Source: Pseudomonas sp. | Lineage (GTDB): Bacteria; Pseudomonadota; Gammaproteobacteria; Pseudomonadales; Pseudomonadaceae | DNA: 34,102 nucleotides | Reading direction: 5' to 3' | Assembly (NCBI RefSeq): GCF_030147005.1 | Contig: NZ_JASLAW010000204.1 | Location: 1-34,102, forward strand | Shown here: in pieces, positions 16,483-23,960 of the stretch | Layout of the letters: each line of letters starts with the position of its first letter | How positions within the stretch are numbered: position 1 is the stretch's first letter | The notes under the pieces: model-generated | Seen by the model: only the letters and a program-made list of their open reading frames with translations | Databases searched by the model: none | What the model was told of the DNA's origin: nothing | Position numbers and translations under genes: made by a program

Positions 16483-17514
16483 ATGACGAATCAATACGGT
16501 TGGCATTGGCCAACGCTGCCGAGCCCCTTGCCAAAAAATGTGTCTGATCGGGTATTGATGGGCTACCCGCAGGCTTATGTCGAATATGAGCTGACCCGCC
16601 AAATCGCCGACGCCACCGGACAGTTGATGAGCGATCCCATCGAGCAACTGCTGCGGGTGGTCGAGTCGGTTGCCGAACCCCTGGTGCGGCGTATTGCCGC
16701 CGGTGAAGTGCTGGGTTGCAAGGGCGACCCGCGCATCGACGTGTTCAACCCCGCCATGTGCGACGTTCCCGCTGCCCACGTCGAGATCGGCCTGGAGCCG
16801 CAGCGCGTCGACGCGGTCATGACCGCCTACGCCGGGCTGGGCTTGGACCGCAGCTGGATCGAGAAGGAAACCCCCAACCATCGGGTCAGCTTGGCGAGCT
16901 TTCGCATCGGTCGCTACCCGGTGACCAATAGCGAATATCGCGCCTTTCTGCTGGATACCGGCTATCCCTTTTTGCCTACGGGTTGGGCGTTTGGCCGCTT
17001 TCCCCAGCATCAGGCCAACCACCCCGTGTACAGCGTCAGTGATGTCGATGCCGACGCCTATGCCCAGTGGCTGAGCCGGCGCACCGGCCGCGCGTTCGCA
17101 CTGCCCAGCGAGGCACAGTGGGAATACGCCGCGGCAGGACCGCAGCGCTCCCAGTTTCCCTGGGGCGAAACGTTCAATGTCGAGTACGCCAATACCATCG
17201 AGTTGGGGTTGCTCACGTCGACGCCAGTCGGAGTGTTCCTTGAGGGCGCTTCGATGTTCGGCGCGCTGGACATGGCCGGCAACGTGGAAGAGTACGTTGC
17301 CGACGATTATCGGGCCTATCCGGGCGGGCCTGAGATCAATGATGACCTGGTGCTGGATGTCGGTAGGCATCGGGTCGCCCGTGGAGGCAGTTTCACCCGC
17401 TTCAGGGATCTTGCGCGCAACCAGCGCCGACATGGACGTTATCCACGACCCATCTATGTCATGGGATTCCGTTTGGTAGAAAACCACTCTGGCCAGAACG
17501 CGACACATCCATAG
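16483..17514 (+). CDS. toxD: FGE-sulfatase-domain protein, ToxD-like
   Basis: 343 residues. A helical N-terminal part (about 1-125) precedes a formylglycine-generating-enzyme-like domain (FRIGRYPVTNSEYRAFL near 140-156, LPSEAQWEYAAAGP near 207-220, MAGNVEEY near 264-271, ARGGSF at 299-304, GFRLV at the end). Canonical FGEs have two active-site cysteines just after the GGS motif. Here that stretch reads TRFRDLARNQRRHG with no cysteine, and the only cysteines are Cys79 and Cys93 in the N-terminal part. It is therefore not a normal FGE. The toxoflavin locus contains such an FGE-like protein (ToxD), whose role in azapteridine core formation is inferred. A ribosome-binding AAAAAGG precedes the ATG, and the gap to the upstream gene is 73 bp. 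Confidence 0.83.
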   Translation: MTNQYGWHWPTLPSPLPKNVSDRVLMGYPQAYVEYELTRQIADATGQLMSDPIEQLLRVVESVAEPLVRRIAAGEVLGCKGDPRIDVFNPAMCDVPAAHVEIGLEPQRVDAVMTAYAGLGLDRSWIEKETPNHRVSLASFRIGRYPVTNSEYRAFLLDTGYPFLPTGWAFGRFPQHQANHPVYSVSDVDADAYAQWLSRRTGRAFALPSEAQWEYAAAGPQRSQFPWGETFNVEYANTIELGLLTSTPVGVFLEGASMFGALDMAGNVEEYVADDYRAYPGGPEINDDLVLDVGRHRVARGGSFTRFRDLARNQRRHGRYPRPIYVMGFRLVENHSGQNATHP

Positions 17515-17524
17515 AGGCTACGTC

Positions 17525-18121
17525 ATGGACACTCAAGTAACGCTTCATACGCAAGTTCCCATCTCTATTCTTGGTGGTGAAGTCAACGCCCACTTCTACG
17601 GGTTCAAGGGCTTTGACAAGAACAATGAACACTTTGCCGTCAAAGCCGGTGAGCCCGATGCCGAGGTACCTCTGGTACGTGTGCATTCCGAATGCATTAC
17701 CGGTGATGTATTCGGTTCCCAGCGCTGCGATTGCGGCCCGCAGTTACAGGAAGCCCTTAAGGCGCTTGATGCCGAAGGCGGCTACCTGATCTACCTGCGC
17801 CAGGAAGGTCGCGGTATCGGCCTGTATTCGAAGTTTGAAACCTATCTGCTGCAAGACGCCGGTATGGACACCTACGAGGCCAACCTGGAGCTCAACCACC
17901 CGGAAGACTCGCGCAGTTTCGCCCCGGCGGTCGCCATGCTGCGTGCTCTGAATGTGCATCGCTGCCGGCTTCTGACCAACAACCCGGACAAGGTCAAGCA
18001 ACTGCGCGACGGCGGGATCGACGTGGTCAGCTCGGTGCCGACCGGGGTGTTCCTGACCAAGCAGAACCACAACTACCTGCGATCAAAAGTCAGCAAGTCG
18101 AGCCACACCATCAAGCTTTGA
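17525..18121 (+). CDS. toxB: GTP cyclohydrolase II, ToxB-like
   Basis: 198-residue RibA-type enzyme that opens GTP to 2,5-diamino-6-ribosylamino-4(3H)-pyrimidinone phosphate, formate and pyrophosphate. The zinc ligands are Cys57, Cys68 and Cys70 (HSECITGDVFGSQRCDCGP), the catalytic LRQEGRGIGL lies at 91-100, and TNNPDKVKQL near 151-160 is the C-terminal family motif. The usual DxVEAN-LG segment is altered to DTYEANLELNHPEDSRSF. In toxoflavin biosynthesis ToxB makes the first intermediate, shared with riboflavin. No riboflavin synthase, lumazine synthase or DHBP synthase genes are near, so this is a secondary-metabolic paralogue. It lies 10 bp after toxD-like and 28 bp before the WD40 gene. 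Confidence 0.92.
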   Translation: MDTQVTLHTQVPISILGGEVNAHFYGFKGFDKNNEHFAVKAGEPDAEVPLVRVHSECITGDVFGSQRCDCGPQLQEALKALDAEGGYLIYLRQEGRGIGLYSKFETYLLQDAGMDTYEANLELNHPEDSRSFAPAVAMLRALNVHRCRLLTNNPDKVKQLRDGGIDVVSSVPTGVFLTKQNHNYLRSKVSKSSHTIKL

Positions 18122-18149
18122 TTTCATTCCCCAGGAAAAGGACTTTTCG

Positions 18150-19838
18150 ATGAGACACATAGGCCCTATCAGCGGCGTGGCTGCCCATGCTGGTGAATTC
18201 ATCGCCACCGCTGGCTACGACAATCAAGTGATTTTGTGGAACGCCCATACCGGGCATTCGATTCACCGCGTCAGCCATGACCACCTGGCCAACCAGTGCG
18301 CGTTCAGCGCCGATGGCAAGTACCTGGTGAGTGCCAGCAGTGACTACACCGCCCGCGTTTGGGAAGTGCCGAGCATGCGCCTCAAGGCCGTGCTGTCGGG
18401 GCATGACGACGACGTGGAAATGGCGGTGTTCTCACCGGACGGTGCGTCAATCGCAACCTGCTCGCGCGATCATCAACTGCGCCTCTTCGACCTCGACGGC
18501 AACCTCAAGGGCACTTGCCGCGGGCATCAGGCCGATGTGATTTCCGTGGTCTGGTCGCCGAATGGCAAGCGCCTGATTTCCAGCAGCGACGACGGCACTG
18601 TGCGCCAGTGGGACACCTCCACCTTCGAGCAATGCGATGAAGTCGACATCGGCGGCGTCGAGACCGATACCGTCGCCATCACCCGTGCCGGCGTGGTATT
18701 TGCCGGTGACGACGAAGGGCGCATCTCGATCATCCATGGAGGCGAGATCCGCTCCATTCCCGCCCACGACGCCGGGATCAAGCGCATTGTCTGGAACGAC
18801 GAAAAACAACTGCTGGTGACATTGAGTTATGACCGCCTGGCGATCCTCTGGCGCTTCGACGGCAACCAGTTGGAGCGCCTGCGCAGCACCAATTTGCCGA
18901 GCATCGTCTGGCCACGCAGCTGTGCGTTCGTCGGCAGCGATGCCCTGGTGTTCGCCACCTTCGGCTCGCGCTACGCCACCTGGGATTATGAAAACGATCA
19001 GTGGGCGGTGGACGGCATTCAGCCGGCGGTAAGCATCAACGCCGTGGTGACCACCGACGGAGGGCAATACAGCATCGGTGACGCGGGCTTGCTGTTTCGC
19101 AATAACCAGCCCGTGAGCGGTGTCGGCAGCCTGTGCAACTTCCTGTTGCCGTTCGGCCCGCTGCTGCTGACCGGCGGGCAGATGGGCCAGGTGTTCGATG
19201 CCCTCAGCGGGCGCCTGTTGTATCAGCACCGCTCGCCGCTCAATTGCGGCACGACGTTCCAGCGCAACGGCGTGTTGCATGCCTTGATCGGCACTTACAC
19301 CGGCGAAGGCCTGGTGTTTGTCATCGCGGCCGATAACAGCCTGGAACTGGTTGCGTCGATACCGATGCACGACAACGCGATCAAAGGCGTGGCGGCCAAC
19401 GAATATCACCTGTTCAGCGTGTGCGCCTCGGCCGCCGCCGCCCTGCATAACATCAGCGACTTCAGTTGCGCGCGGCACATCGAAAATGCCCACACGCGTA
19501 TTTCCAACGGTTGCTGCCGGGTTGATGGCGGGTTCGCCAGCATTGGCCGCGACCTGAAATTGCGCCTGTGGCTGGCGTCCGGTGATGAGGTCTATGACAC
19601 GCCGCACCGCAACTCCATCAAGTGCATTTGTGCCTCCGCCGACGGCGAAGTGATTGCCACCGCCAACTACAGCGGCACCATTGCGCTGTTCGACTTGCCC
19701 AGCCGTTCCTGGCAGCAGGTACAGCGTCCCACCGCCAGTGGTATCTCGTGCATCACCCACAGCACGGCCAGCGATGATTTCCTGGCCAGTTCCTACGATG
19801 GCCAGATCTACGGGATCGCCTCCCGCCGTGCCTCTTGA
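18150..19838 (+). CDS. toxC: WD40-repeat protein, ToxC-like
   Basis: 562 residues of beta-propeller repeats. Clear WD40 blades appear in the first half (for example SADGKYLVSASSDYTARVWE, SPDGASIATCSRDHQLRLFD, SPNGKRLISSSDDGTVRQWD) and again near the C-terminus (SIGRDLKLRLWL, DGEVIATANYSGTIALFD). The length fits two seven-bladed propellers. There is no signal peptide, so it is cytosolic. The toxoflavin operon contains a WD-repeat protein (ToxC) of unclear mechanism that is needed for the core. Its presence next to GTP cyclohydrolase II, a RibD-like protein and an FGE-like protein is one of the strongest signs of the azapteridine family. AGGAAAAGGA precedes the ATG. Confidence 0.9.
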   Translation: MRHIGPISGVAAHAGEFIATAGYDNQVILWNAHTGHSIHRVSHDHLANQCAFSADGKYLVSASSDYTARVWEVPSMRLKAVLSGHDDDVEMAVFSPDGASIATCSRDHQLRLFDLDGNLKGTCRGHQADVISVVWSPNGKRLISSSDDGTVRQWDTSTFEQCDEVDIGGVETDTVAITRAGVVFAGDDEGRISIIHGGEIRSIPAHDAGIKRIVWNDEKQLLVTLSYDRLAILWRFDGNQLERLRSTNLPSIVWPRSCAFVGSDALVFATFGSRYATWDYENDQWAVDGIQPAVSINAVVTTDGGQYSIGDAGLLFRNNQPVSGVGSLCNFLLPFGPLLLTGGQMGQVFDALSGRLLYQHRSPLNCGTTFQRNGVLHALIGTYTGEGLVFVIAADNSLELVASIPMHDNAIKGVAANEYHLFSVCASAAAALHNISDFSCARHIENAHTRISNGCCRVDGGFASIGRDLKLRLWLASGDEVYDTPHRNSIKCICASADGEVIATANYSGTIALFDLPSRSWQQVQRPTASGISCITHSTASDDFLASSYDGQIYGIASRRAS

Positions 19839-19855
19839 CCCAAGGACTGCCTGAT

Positions 19856-20512
19856 ATGAGCAAGCAAGCGCAATTCATGGACGTATCGACGTACCGCCGG
19901 GCGCTCGACACCTCATTTGTCCACCGCTACAGCCACGGTGAAGATGAGTGGTCCTGGGATATCGGCATGGCCAAGGCCGCCCGGGTCTTTCTTGAGGCAC
20001 TGGGGCCGACGCCGGACCAGCATATTCTCGATGCGGGCGTCGGCCGCGCGCGCGATGCCTCGGAATTTATCCTGGCCGGGCACCGGGTGACCGGCCTGGA
20101 TATCGTCGAGAATTCCAGCTGGCCGCTGCTGCGCAAACGCTGGGGCGACCGTCTCAGCCTGGTGTGCAGCGCCCTGCAGGATTGGCAGCCGCCGGTGGGG
20201 GAGGTGTTTGACGGTGTGCTCGACAATGGCTGCTTCCATCACCAGCATCCGGATGAATGGGACCACTACCTGGCCAAGATCCGCCAGTACACGCGCCCTG
20301 GCGCACTGATCGGGCTCAACGTCTTCGGCGTCGATGCGAGCAATCCGGAGCCGGGATGGCGCGAGATGGATAACCAGCGTCAAGGTTATTTCTTCACCGA
20401 GCAGGGCGTGCGCGACACGCTGGAAGCGTTCGGTTTCACCTGGCAGGACTTGGTGGTGATCGAGCGTCAGCACGGCGAGGCGGTGTACCTGTTGGCGCTG
20501 GTTCGCACATGA
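19856..20512 (+). CDS. Class I SAM-dependent methyltransferase, second in cluster
   Basis: 218 residues. An in-frame TTG at 19835 extends the frame, but ATG 19856 has AAGGA at 19842-19846 and starts cleanly. Motif I is HILDAGVGRARDASEF (56-71) with the acidic ribose-binding Asp82 in VTGLDIVE. The rest fits the Methyltransf_11/25 fold; VLDNGCFHHQHPDEWDHYLAKI carries two adjacent histidines. Its stop overlaps the start of the RibD-like gene (ATGA), so the two are coupled. It is a candidate for N-methylation of the azapteridine core (toxoflavin carries methyls on N1 and N6), but which of the three methyltransferases does which step cannot be read from sequence. Confidence 0.87.
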   Translation: MSKQAQFMDVSTYRRALDTSFVHRYSHGEDEWSWDIGMAKAARVFLEALGPTPDQHILDAGVGRARDASEFILAGHRVTGLDIVENSSWPLLRKRWGDRLSLVCSALQDWQPPVGEVFDGVLDNGCFHHQHPDEWDHYLAKIRQYTRPGALIGLNVFGVDASNPEPGWREMDNQRQGYFFTEQGVRDTLEAFGFTWQDLVVIERQHGEAVYLLALVRT

Positions 20513-21612
20513 GCCCGGCGCTGGCGCGTGACATGCACTTCATGAGGCTCGCGCTGAAACTGGCCGACCGGGGGGCGTTTACCACGGCGCCCAACCCCCG
20601 GGTCGGTTGCGTGATCGCCAGAGACGACGTGCTGCTTGGCCAGGGCTGGCACGAGTGGGCGGGGCAGGCGCACGCCGAAGTCAATGCCCTGCGCGAGGCG
20701 GGCGACGCTGCGCGGGGCGCCACCGCCTATGTCACCCTGGAGCCGTGCGGGGGGCATGGGCGCACGCCACCCTGTGCTGACACGTTGATCAGGGCCGGCA
20801 TAGCGCGGGTGGTGATCGCCAGTGTCGATCGCTCCCAGCACAAGCATCACGGCATTGAGCGGCTTGAGGCGGCGGGTGTGCAGGTCGAACACCTGCCGTG
20901 CCCGGAGGCGCGTGAGTTGAACCAGGGGTTTTTCTCGCGCACCGAGCGCAAGCGGCCATGGCTGCGGATCAAACTGGCGATGAGCCTGGACGGGCGCACG
21001 GCCTTGGGCAATGGGCAATCCAAATGGATCACCTCGACCGAGGCCCGGGACGATGTACAAGTGTGGCGCGCCCGGGCCTGCGCCGTGCTCACCGGCAGTG
21101 GCACGCTGCTGGCGGACAATCCACGCTTGACGGTGCGCCTGCCCGACCCGCACACGGCGTTTTCCGCGCCGCTGCGGGTGGTGCTCGACCAGCACCTCAA
21201 GGGCGATATCAGTGCCCACGTGCTGGATGGCGCGGCGCCGACCCTGGTGTTTCACGGGCCGGGCGCCCAGCCGGCGCACCCGCCACCTGCGGGCGTGCGT
21301 TTCCGGCAAGTCGGGCTGGACAGCGAAGGGCTCGACCTGCGGCAAGTCATGACGGTGCTGGCTGAGGAGGGGTGCAACGAGGTCCAGGTCGAGGCGGGCC
21401 CGGTATTGTGTGGCGCCTTTGCTGCGGCGGGCCTGGTGGATGAATGGCTGGTCTACATCGCCCCGATGTTCCTGGGCAGTGATGCGCGGCCATTGCTGGC
21501 GCTGGATGGCTTGACCGACATGGGGCAGGCGCAACCGTTGTCGATCATTGAGCAATGCCTGGTGGGGGCGGACATCCGGGTGCGATTGCGGCCGGTCACT
21601 GCCCTGGCGTGA
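20509..21612 (+). CDS. toxE: RibD-like bifunctional deaminase/reductase, ToxE-like
   Basis: 367 residues, full RibD length. The N-terminal cytidine-deaminase-like zinc domain has HAEVNAL and EPCGGHGRTPPC; the C-terminal reductase domain starts near WLRIKLAMSLDGRTAL and includes SKWITSTEAR and DNPRLTVR. It deaminates and reduces the GTP cyclohydrolase II product to the 5-amino-6-ribitylaminouracil phosphate level. The segment usually reading DPNPxVxGxG after the deaminase core is DRSQHKHHGI here, a divergence suggesting a specialised paralogue rather than housekeeping RibD. ToxE plays this role in toxoflavin biosynthesis. It is the last plus-strand gene of the operon, and its stop lies within the terminator hairpin. 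Confidence 0.92.
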   Translation: MSPALARDMHFMRLALKLADRGAFTTAPNPRVGCVIARDDVLLGQGWHEWAGQAHAEVNALREAGDAARGATAYVTLEPCGGHGRTPPCADTLIRAGIARVVIASVDRSQHKHHGIERLEAAGVQVEHLPCPEARELNQGFFSRTERKRPWLRIKLAMSLDGRTALGNGQSKWITSTEARDDVQVWRARACAVLTGSGTLLADNPRLTVRLPDPHTAFSAPLRVVLDQHLKGDISAHVLDGAAPTLVFHGPGAQPAHPPPAGVRFRQVGLDSEGLDLRQVMTVLAEEGCNEVQVEAGPVLCGAFAAAGLVDEWLVYIAPMFLGSDARPLLALDGLTDMGQAQPLSIIEQCLVGADIRVRLRPVTALA

Positions 21613-21638
21613 TCGTTTCCACCTGGGTGGAAACGATC
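21611..21638. terminator. Bidirectional terminator hairpin between convergent genes
   Basis: A nearly perfect 28-bp palindrome (arms GATCGTTTCCACC at 21611-21623 and its complement at 21626-21638) overlaps the toxE-like stop codon and lies 9 bp from the convergent methyltransferase stop. The position between two convergent ends is typical of a bidirectional terminator, although a T-run is lacking. Confidence 0.7.
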
Positions 21639-21647
21639 GCCGCGCGA

Positions 21648-22382
21648 TTATTTGCGGCAGGTCAGGCCGATCTGCAGGCTGTTGTGCTCGAACAGTTTCC
21701 AGTACCCGTCACCCATGGTGTTGCGGCTGTGTTCGCTGATAAGCGGGGCGACCCAGGTGAGCTGATTGAAGCCGGCTACCCGCGCGGCTTCTTCGTACAC
21801 GCCTTGCTCCCAGCGGTAGTAGATAAACGGCGCCGGCGGCGATGACATGAACTGCGCATTGCAGCGAAACCCGCCGGCGACCGGGGTTTCATCGAACACC
21901 TCAATCCCATAGCGGGTGAAATTGCCTTTTTGCAGTTCGAACGAGGGGTTGGCGGTGTAGGCCACCAACTGCCCGCCGGGCTTCAGGTTATCGGCCGCCG
22001 ACTGAAACATCTTGCTGAGTTCGTCGACACTGCTGGCATAGTTGAACAGCCAGGCCGCCGTCACCATGTCGTAGTCGCCGATACGGCCCATCTTCGCCAC
22101 GTCCCGCACTTCGTAGTTGATACCGTCGTTGGCTTGCCGTGCCTGGTAGATCATATTTTGGGAAATATCCACGCCATGCACCTTGGCCGCCCCCCAGTCC
22201 TTCAACTGGCGACTGAAGAAGCCATGCCCACAGGCCAGATCCAGAATACGCAGGCCCTCGACATTCCCCACCATGCTGCGGAAGGTGTCGACCTCGACCT
22301 TGCGTTGAGAGGCCTTGGCGGTGAAATCCTCGAACTGATCACTGATGCGTTCGTACACCTCTTTGGATTCTTTCATCTGCAT
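21648..22382 (-). CDS. SAM-dependent methyltransferase, ToxA-like candidate
   Basis: 244 residues from ATG 22382. The frame is open upstream to 22466, but the Shine-Dalgarno AAGGAG (22387-22392, minus strand) directs starts at 22382 or 22376. Motif I is DLACGHGFF at 48-56, with acidic Asp72 in VDISQNMI. The N-terminus YERISDQFEDFTAKASQRKVEVDTF and the length of ~245 residues resemble what I recall of ToxA, the dual N-methyltransferase of toxoflavin. This is the best of the three for the ToxA role, but it is not proven. It is transcribed towards the main operon and shares the terminator hairpin, so it is probably expressed from its own promoter in the 22383-22734 gap. Confidence 0.85.
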   Translation of the reverse strand: MQMKESKEVYERISDQFEDFTAKASQRKVEVDTFRSMVGNVEGLRILDLACGHGFFSRQLKDWGAAKVHGVDISQNMIYQARQANDGINYEVRDVAKMGRIGDYDMVTAAWLFNYASSVDELSKMFQSAADNLKPGGQLVAYTANPSFELQKGNFTRYGIEVFDETPVAGGFRCNAQFMSSPPAPFIYYRWEQGVYEEAARVAGFNQLTWVAPLISEHSRNTMGDGYWKLFEHNSLQIGLTCRK

Positions 22383-22562
22383 GCCACTCCTTCGAATATG
22401 CGGGCTGGGTGATGCGCAAACCTTGGTAGTCGTTATACAAGGTATGGCTTGCAATATTAGGCACAACCTCTGGATTTAACAAACGGCTTCTTTGCCGGTA
22501 CTTCTCTCTCTTCAGTCAGCGCGTCGTTCCTGCTGCAAGTCGTATTGTTTTTCATGATTGTG

Positions 22563-22574
22563 GTATGACGACAT
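22563..22574 (+). promoter_or_regulatory. Upstream half-conserved copy of the GntR-type operator
   Basis: GTATGACGACAT is identical to positions 3-14 of the perfect palindrome at 22689-22706, and lies 128 bp upstream of it. Here the right arm is not completed (TTTTAG follows). It could be a weaker second site for the same dimeric repressor, allowing DNA looping. Confidence 0.45.
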
Positions 22575-22688
22575 TTTAGATTCAGCACAAGAAAAAATTG
22601 AATCCGTCCTTCAGACGTCCTTGATCTTGCCAGTTTTGTTGATTTCAGGGTTGACAGCTCGCGTGAAACGCCAGAATAATCCGTCGTG

Positions 22689-22706
22689 TTGTATGACGAC
22701 ATACAA
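22689..22706. promoter_or_regulatory. Perfect 18-bp palindromic operator before dehydratase gene
   Basis: TTGTATG-ACGA-CATACAA has perfect 7-bp arms around 4 bp. The shape (TTGTATG-type arms) resembles operators of FadR-subfamily GntR repressors for sugar acids. Two such regulators are encoded at 30048-30791 and 30889-31626. Its position, about 28 bp before the ATG at 22735, would let a bound repressor block transcription. The target regulator is inferred. Confidence 0.6.
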
Positions 22707-22734
22707 ATCAATAACAACAAAAGGTGCTCCCTCT

Positions 22735-23889
22735 ATGAGAATCACAGGCGTTCACGTCGAAGTCTTTGCCACACCGTCGCGCCGCGCCCAGGACAGTGCC
22801 GGCCACGCCCATCCGGGCGATGAGGTCATGATCAAGATGGCTTTGCTGCGAATCGGCTGTGATGATGGCTGCGAGGGGTATGCCTTTGGTCCGCCTGAGT
22901 TGATTCGCCCGCACATCATCGAATCCTTTGTGCGCAAAGTGCTGGTGGGTCGCGATCCGATGGACCGCGAACGCATCTGGCAAGACCTGGCGCACTGGCA
23001 GCGAGGCAGTGCCGGGCAGTTCACCGACCGGGCGCTGGCGCTGGTGGAGCAAGCGTTGTGGGACCTGGCCGGGCGCAAGTTCAAGTTGCCGGTGCACAAA
23101 TTGATTGGCGGTTATCGCGACAAGGTGCCGGCGTACGGTTCGACGATGTGCGGCGATGATTTGCCGGGCGGGTTGTCGACGCCGGATGAGTACGCCCGGT
23201 TCGCCGAAAAGCTGGTGCAGCGTGGCTACAAGGCCATCAAGTTGCACACCTGGATGCCGCCGATTTCCTTCGCCCCAAATCCGCAAATGGACATCCAGGC
23301 CTGCGCCGCCGTGCGTGAGGCGGTAGGTCCGGATATCGCGCTGATGCTCGACGGCTATCACTGGTACAGCCGCATAGACGCGTTGACCATTGGCAAGGCG
23401 CTGCAGAAGCTGAACTTCGCCTGGTTCGAAGAACCCATGATGGAAGATTCGGCGGAGTCGTACGCCTGGCTGGCCGCCAATCTGGACATTCCGGTGCTGG
23501 GCCCGGAGAGCATCGCCGGTAAGTTTCATAGCCGCGCCAGTTGGGTGACCCAGAAGTCCTGTGACATCCTGCGCGCGGGCGTGGCCGGGGTCGGTGGTAT
23601 CGGGCCGTGTTTGAAGGTGGCACACCTGGCCGAGTCGTTCGGCATGGATTGCGAGGTTCATGGCAATGGCGCGGCGAACCTGGCGGTGGTCGGAGCCATC
23701 AGCAATTGCCGCTGGTACGAGCGCGGCCTGCTGCACCCGTTCCTCGACTATGAAGAGATCCCGGCGCACCTCAACAGCATCGTCGACCCCATGGATGCCG
23801 ACGGTTTTGTGCATTTGTCTGATCGGCCGGGGTTGGGCGAGGACATCAACTTCGCGTATATCGAGGCCAACACCTTGTCCCGACATTGA
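22735..23889 (+). CDS. Enolase-superfamily (mandelate racemase-like) sugar-acid dehydratase
   Basis: 384 residues from ATG 22735. It has an N-terminal capping domain and a C-terminal barrel. Likely metal ligands are Asp206 (LMLDGYHW), Glu232 (WFEEP) and Glu258 (VLGPESI). The catalytic His309 (VHGNGAAN) can pair with Asp278, as in mandelate racemase. On the second strand, where racemases have KxK, this protein has Lys169-Leu-His171 (KAIKLHTWMPP), an unusual pair. It probably dehydrates an acid sugar by alpha-proton abstraction. The next genes encode an importer and a KdgM-like channel, so the substrate is likely taken up as an acidic mono- or oligosaccharide. The precise substrate cannot be named. 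Confidence 0.88.
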   Translation: MRITGVHVEVFATPSRRAQDSAGHAHPGDEVMIKMALLRIGCDDGCEGYAFGPPELIRPHIIESFVRKVLVGRDPMDRERIWQDLAHWQRGSAGQFTDRALALVEQALWDLAGRKFKLPVHKLIGGYRDKVPAYGSTMCGDDLPGGLSTPDEYARFAEKLVQRGYKAIKLHTWMPPISFAPNPQMDIQACAAVREAVGPDIALMLDGYHWYSRIDALTIGKALQKLNFAWFEEPMMEDSAESYAWLAANLDIPVLGPESIAGKFHSRASWVTQKSCDILRAGVAGVGGIGPCLKVAHLAESFGMDCEVHGNGAANLAVVGAISNCRWYERGLLHPFLDYEEIPAHLNSIVDPMDADGFVHLSDRPGLGEDINFAYIEANTLSRH

Positions 23890-23960
23890 TCCTGTTCCAC
23901 GCCTGAGGCCGATGGCTGCCCGGGCGACAAGTCTTTATAAATATAAGAAAGGACTGAACC

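Larger units (their letters stand above)
22383..22734 (+). promoter_or_regulatory. Divergent gap between methyltransferase and dehydratase genes
   Basis: 352 bp with no convincing gene. It holds the promoters of the minus-strand methyltransferase and of the plus-strand sugar-acid operon. Two copies of GTATGACGACAT (22563 and 22691) sit on the dehydratase side and are reported separately. The dehydratase ATG at 22735 has AAAGGTG upstream. An open frame from 22558 that reads into the dehydratase gene is only a coding extension without a ribosome-binding site. Confidence 0.55.

Noticed and set aside
18447..19760. 437-codon minus-strand open frame opposite the WD40 gene
   Set aside because: Antisense shadow with no recognisable content.
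17525..21612. Riboflavin biosynthesis operon (because of RibA- and RibD-like genes)
   Set aside because: No riboflavin synthase, lumazine synthase or DHBP synthase; the genes are mixed with WD40, FGE-like and methyltransferase genes, and the RibD motif DPNPxVxG is altered. An azapteridine pathway explains them better.
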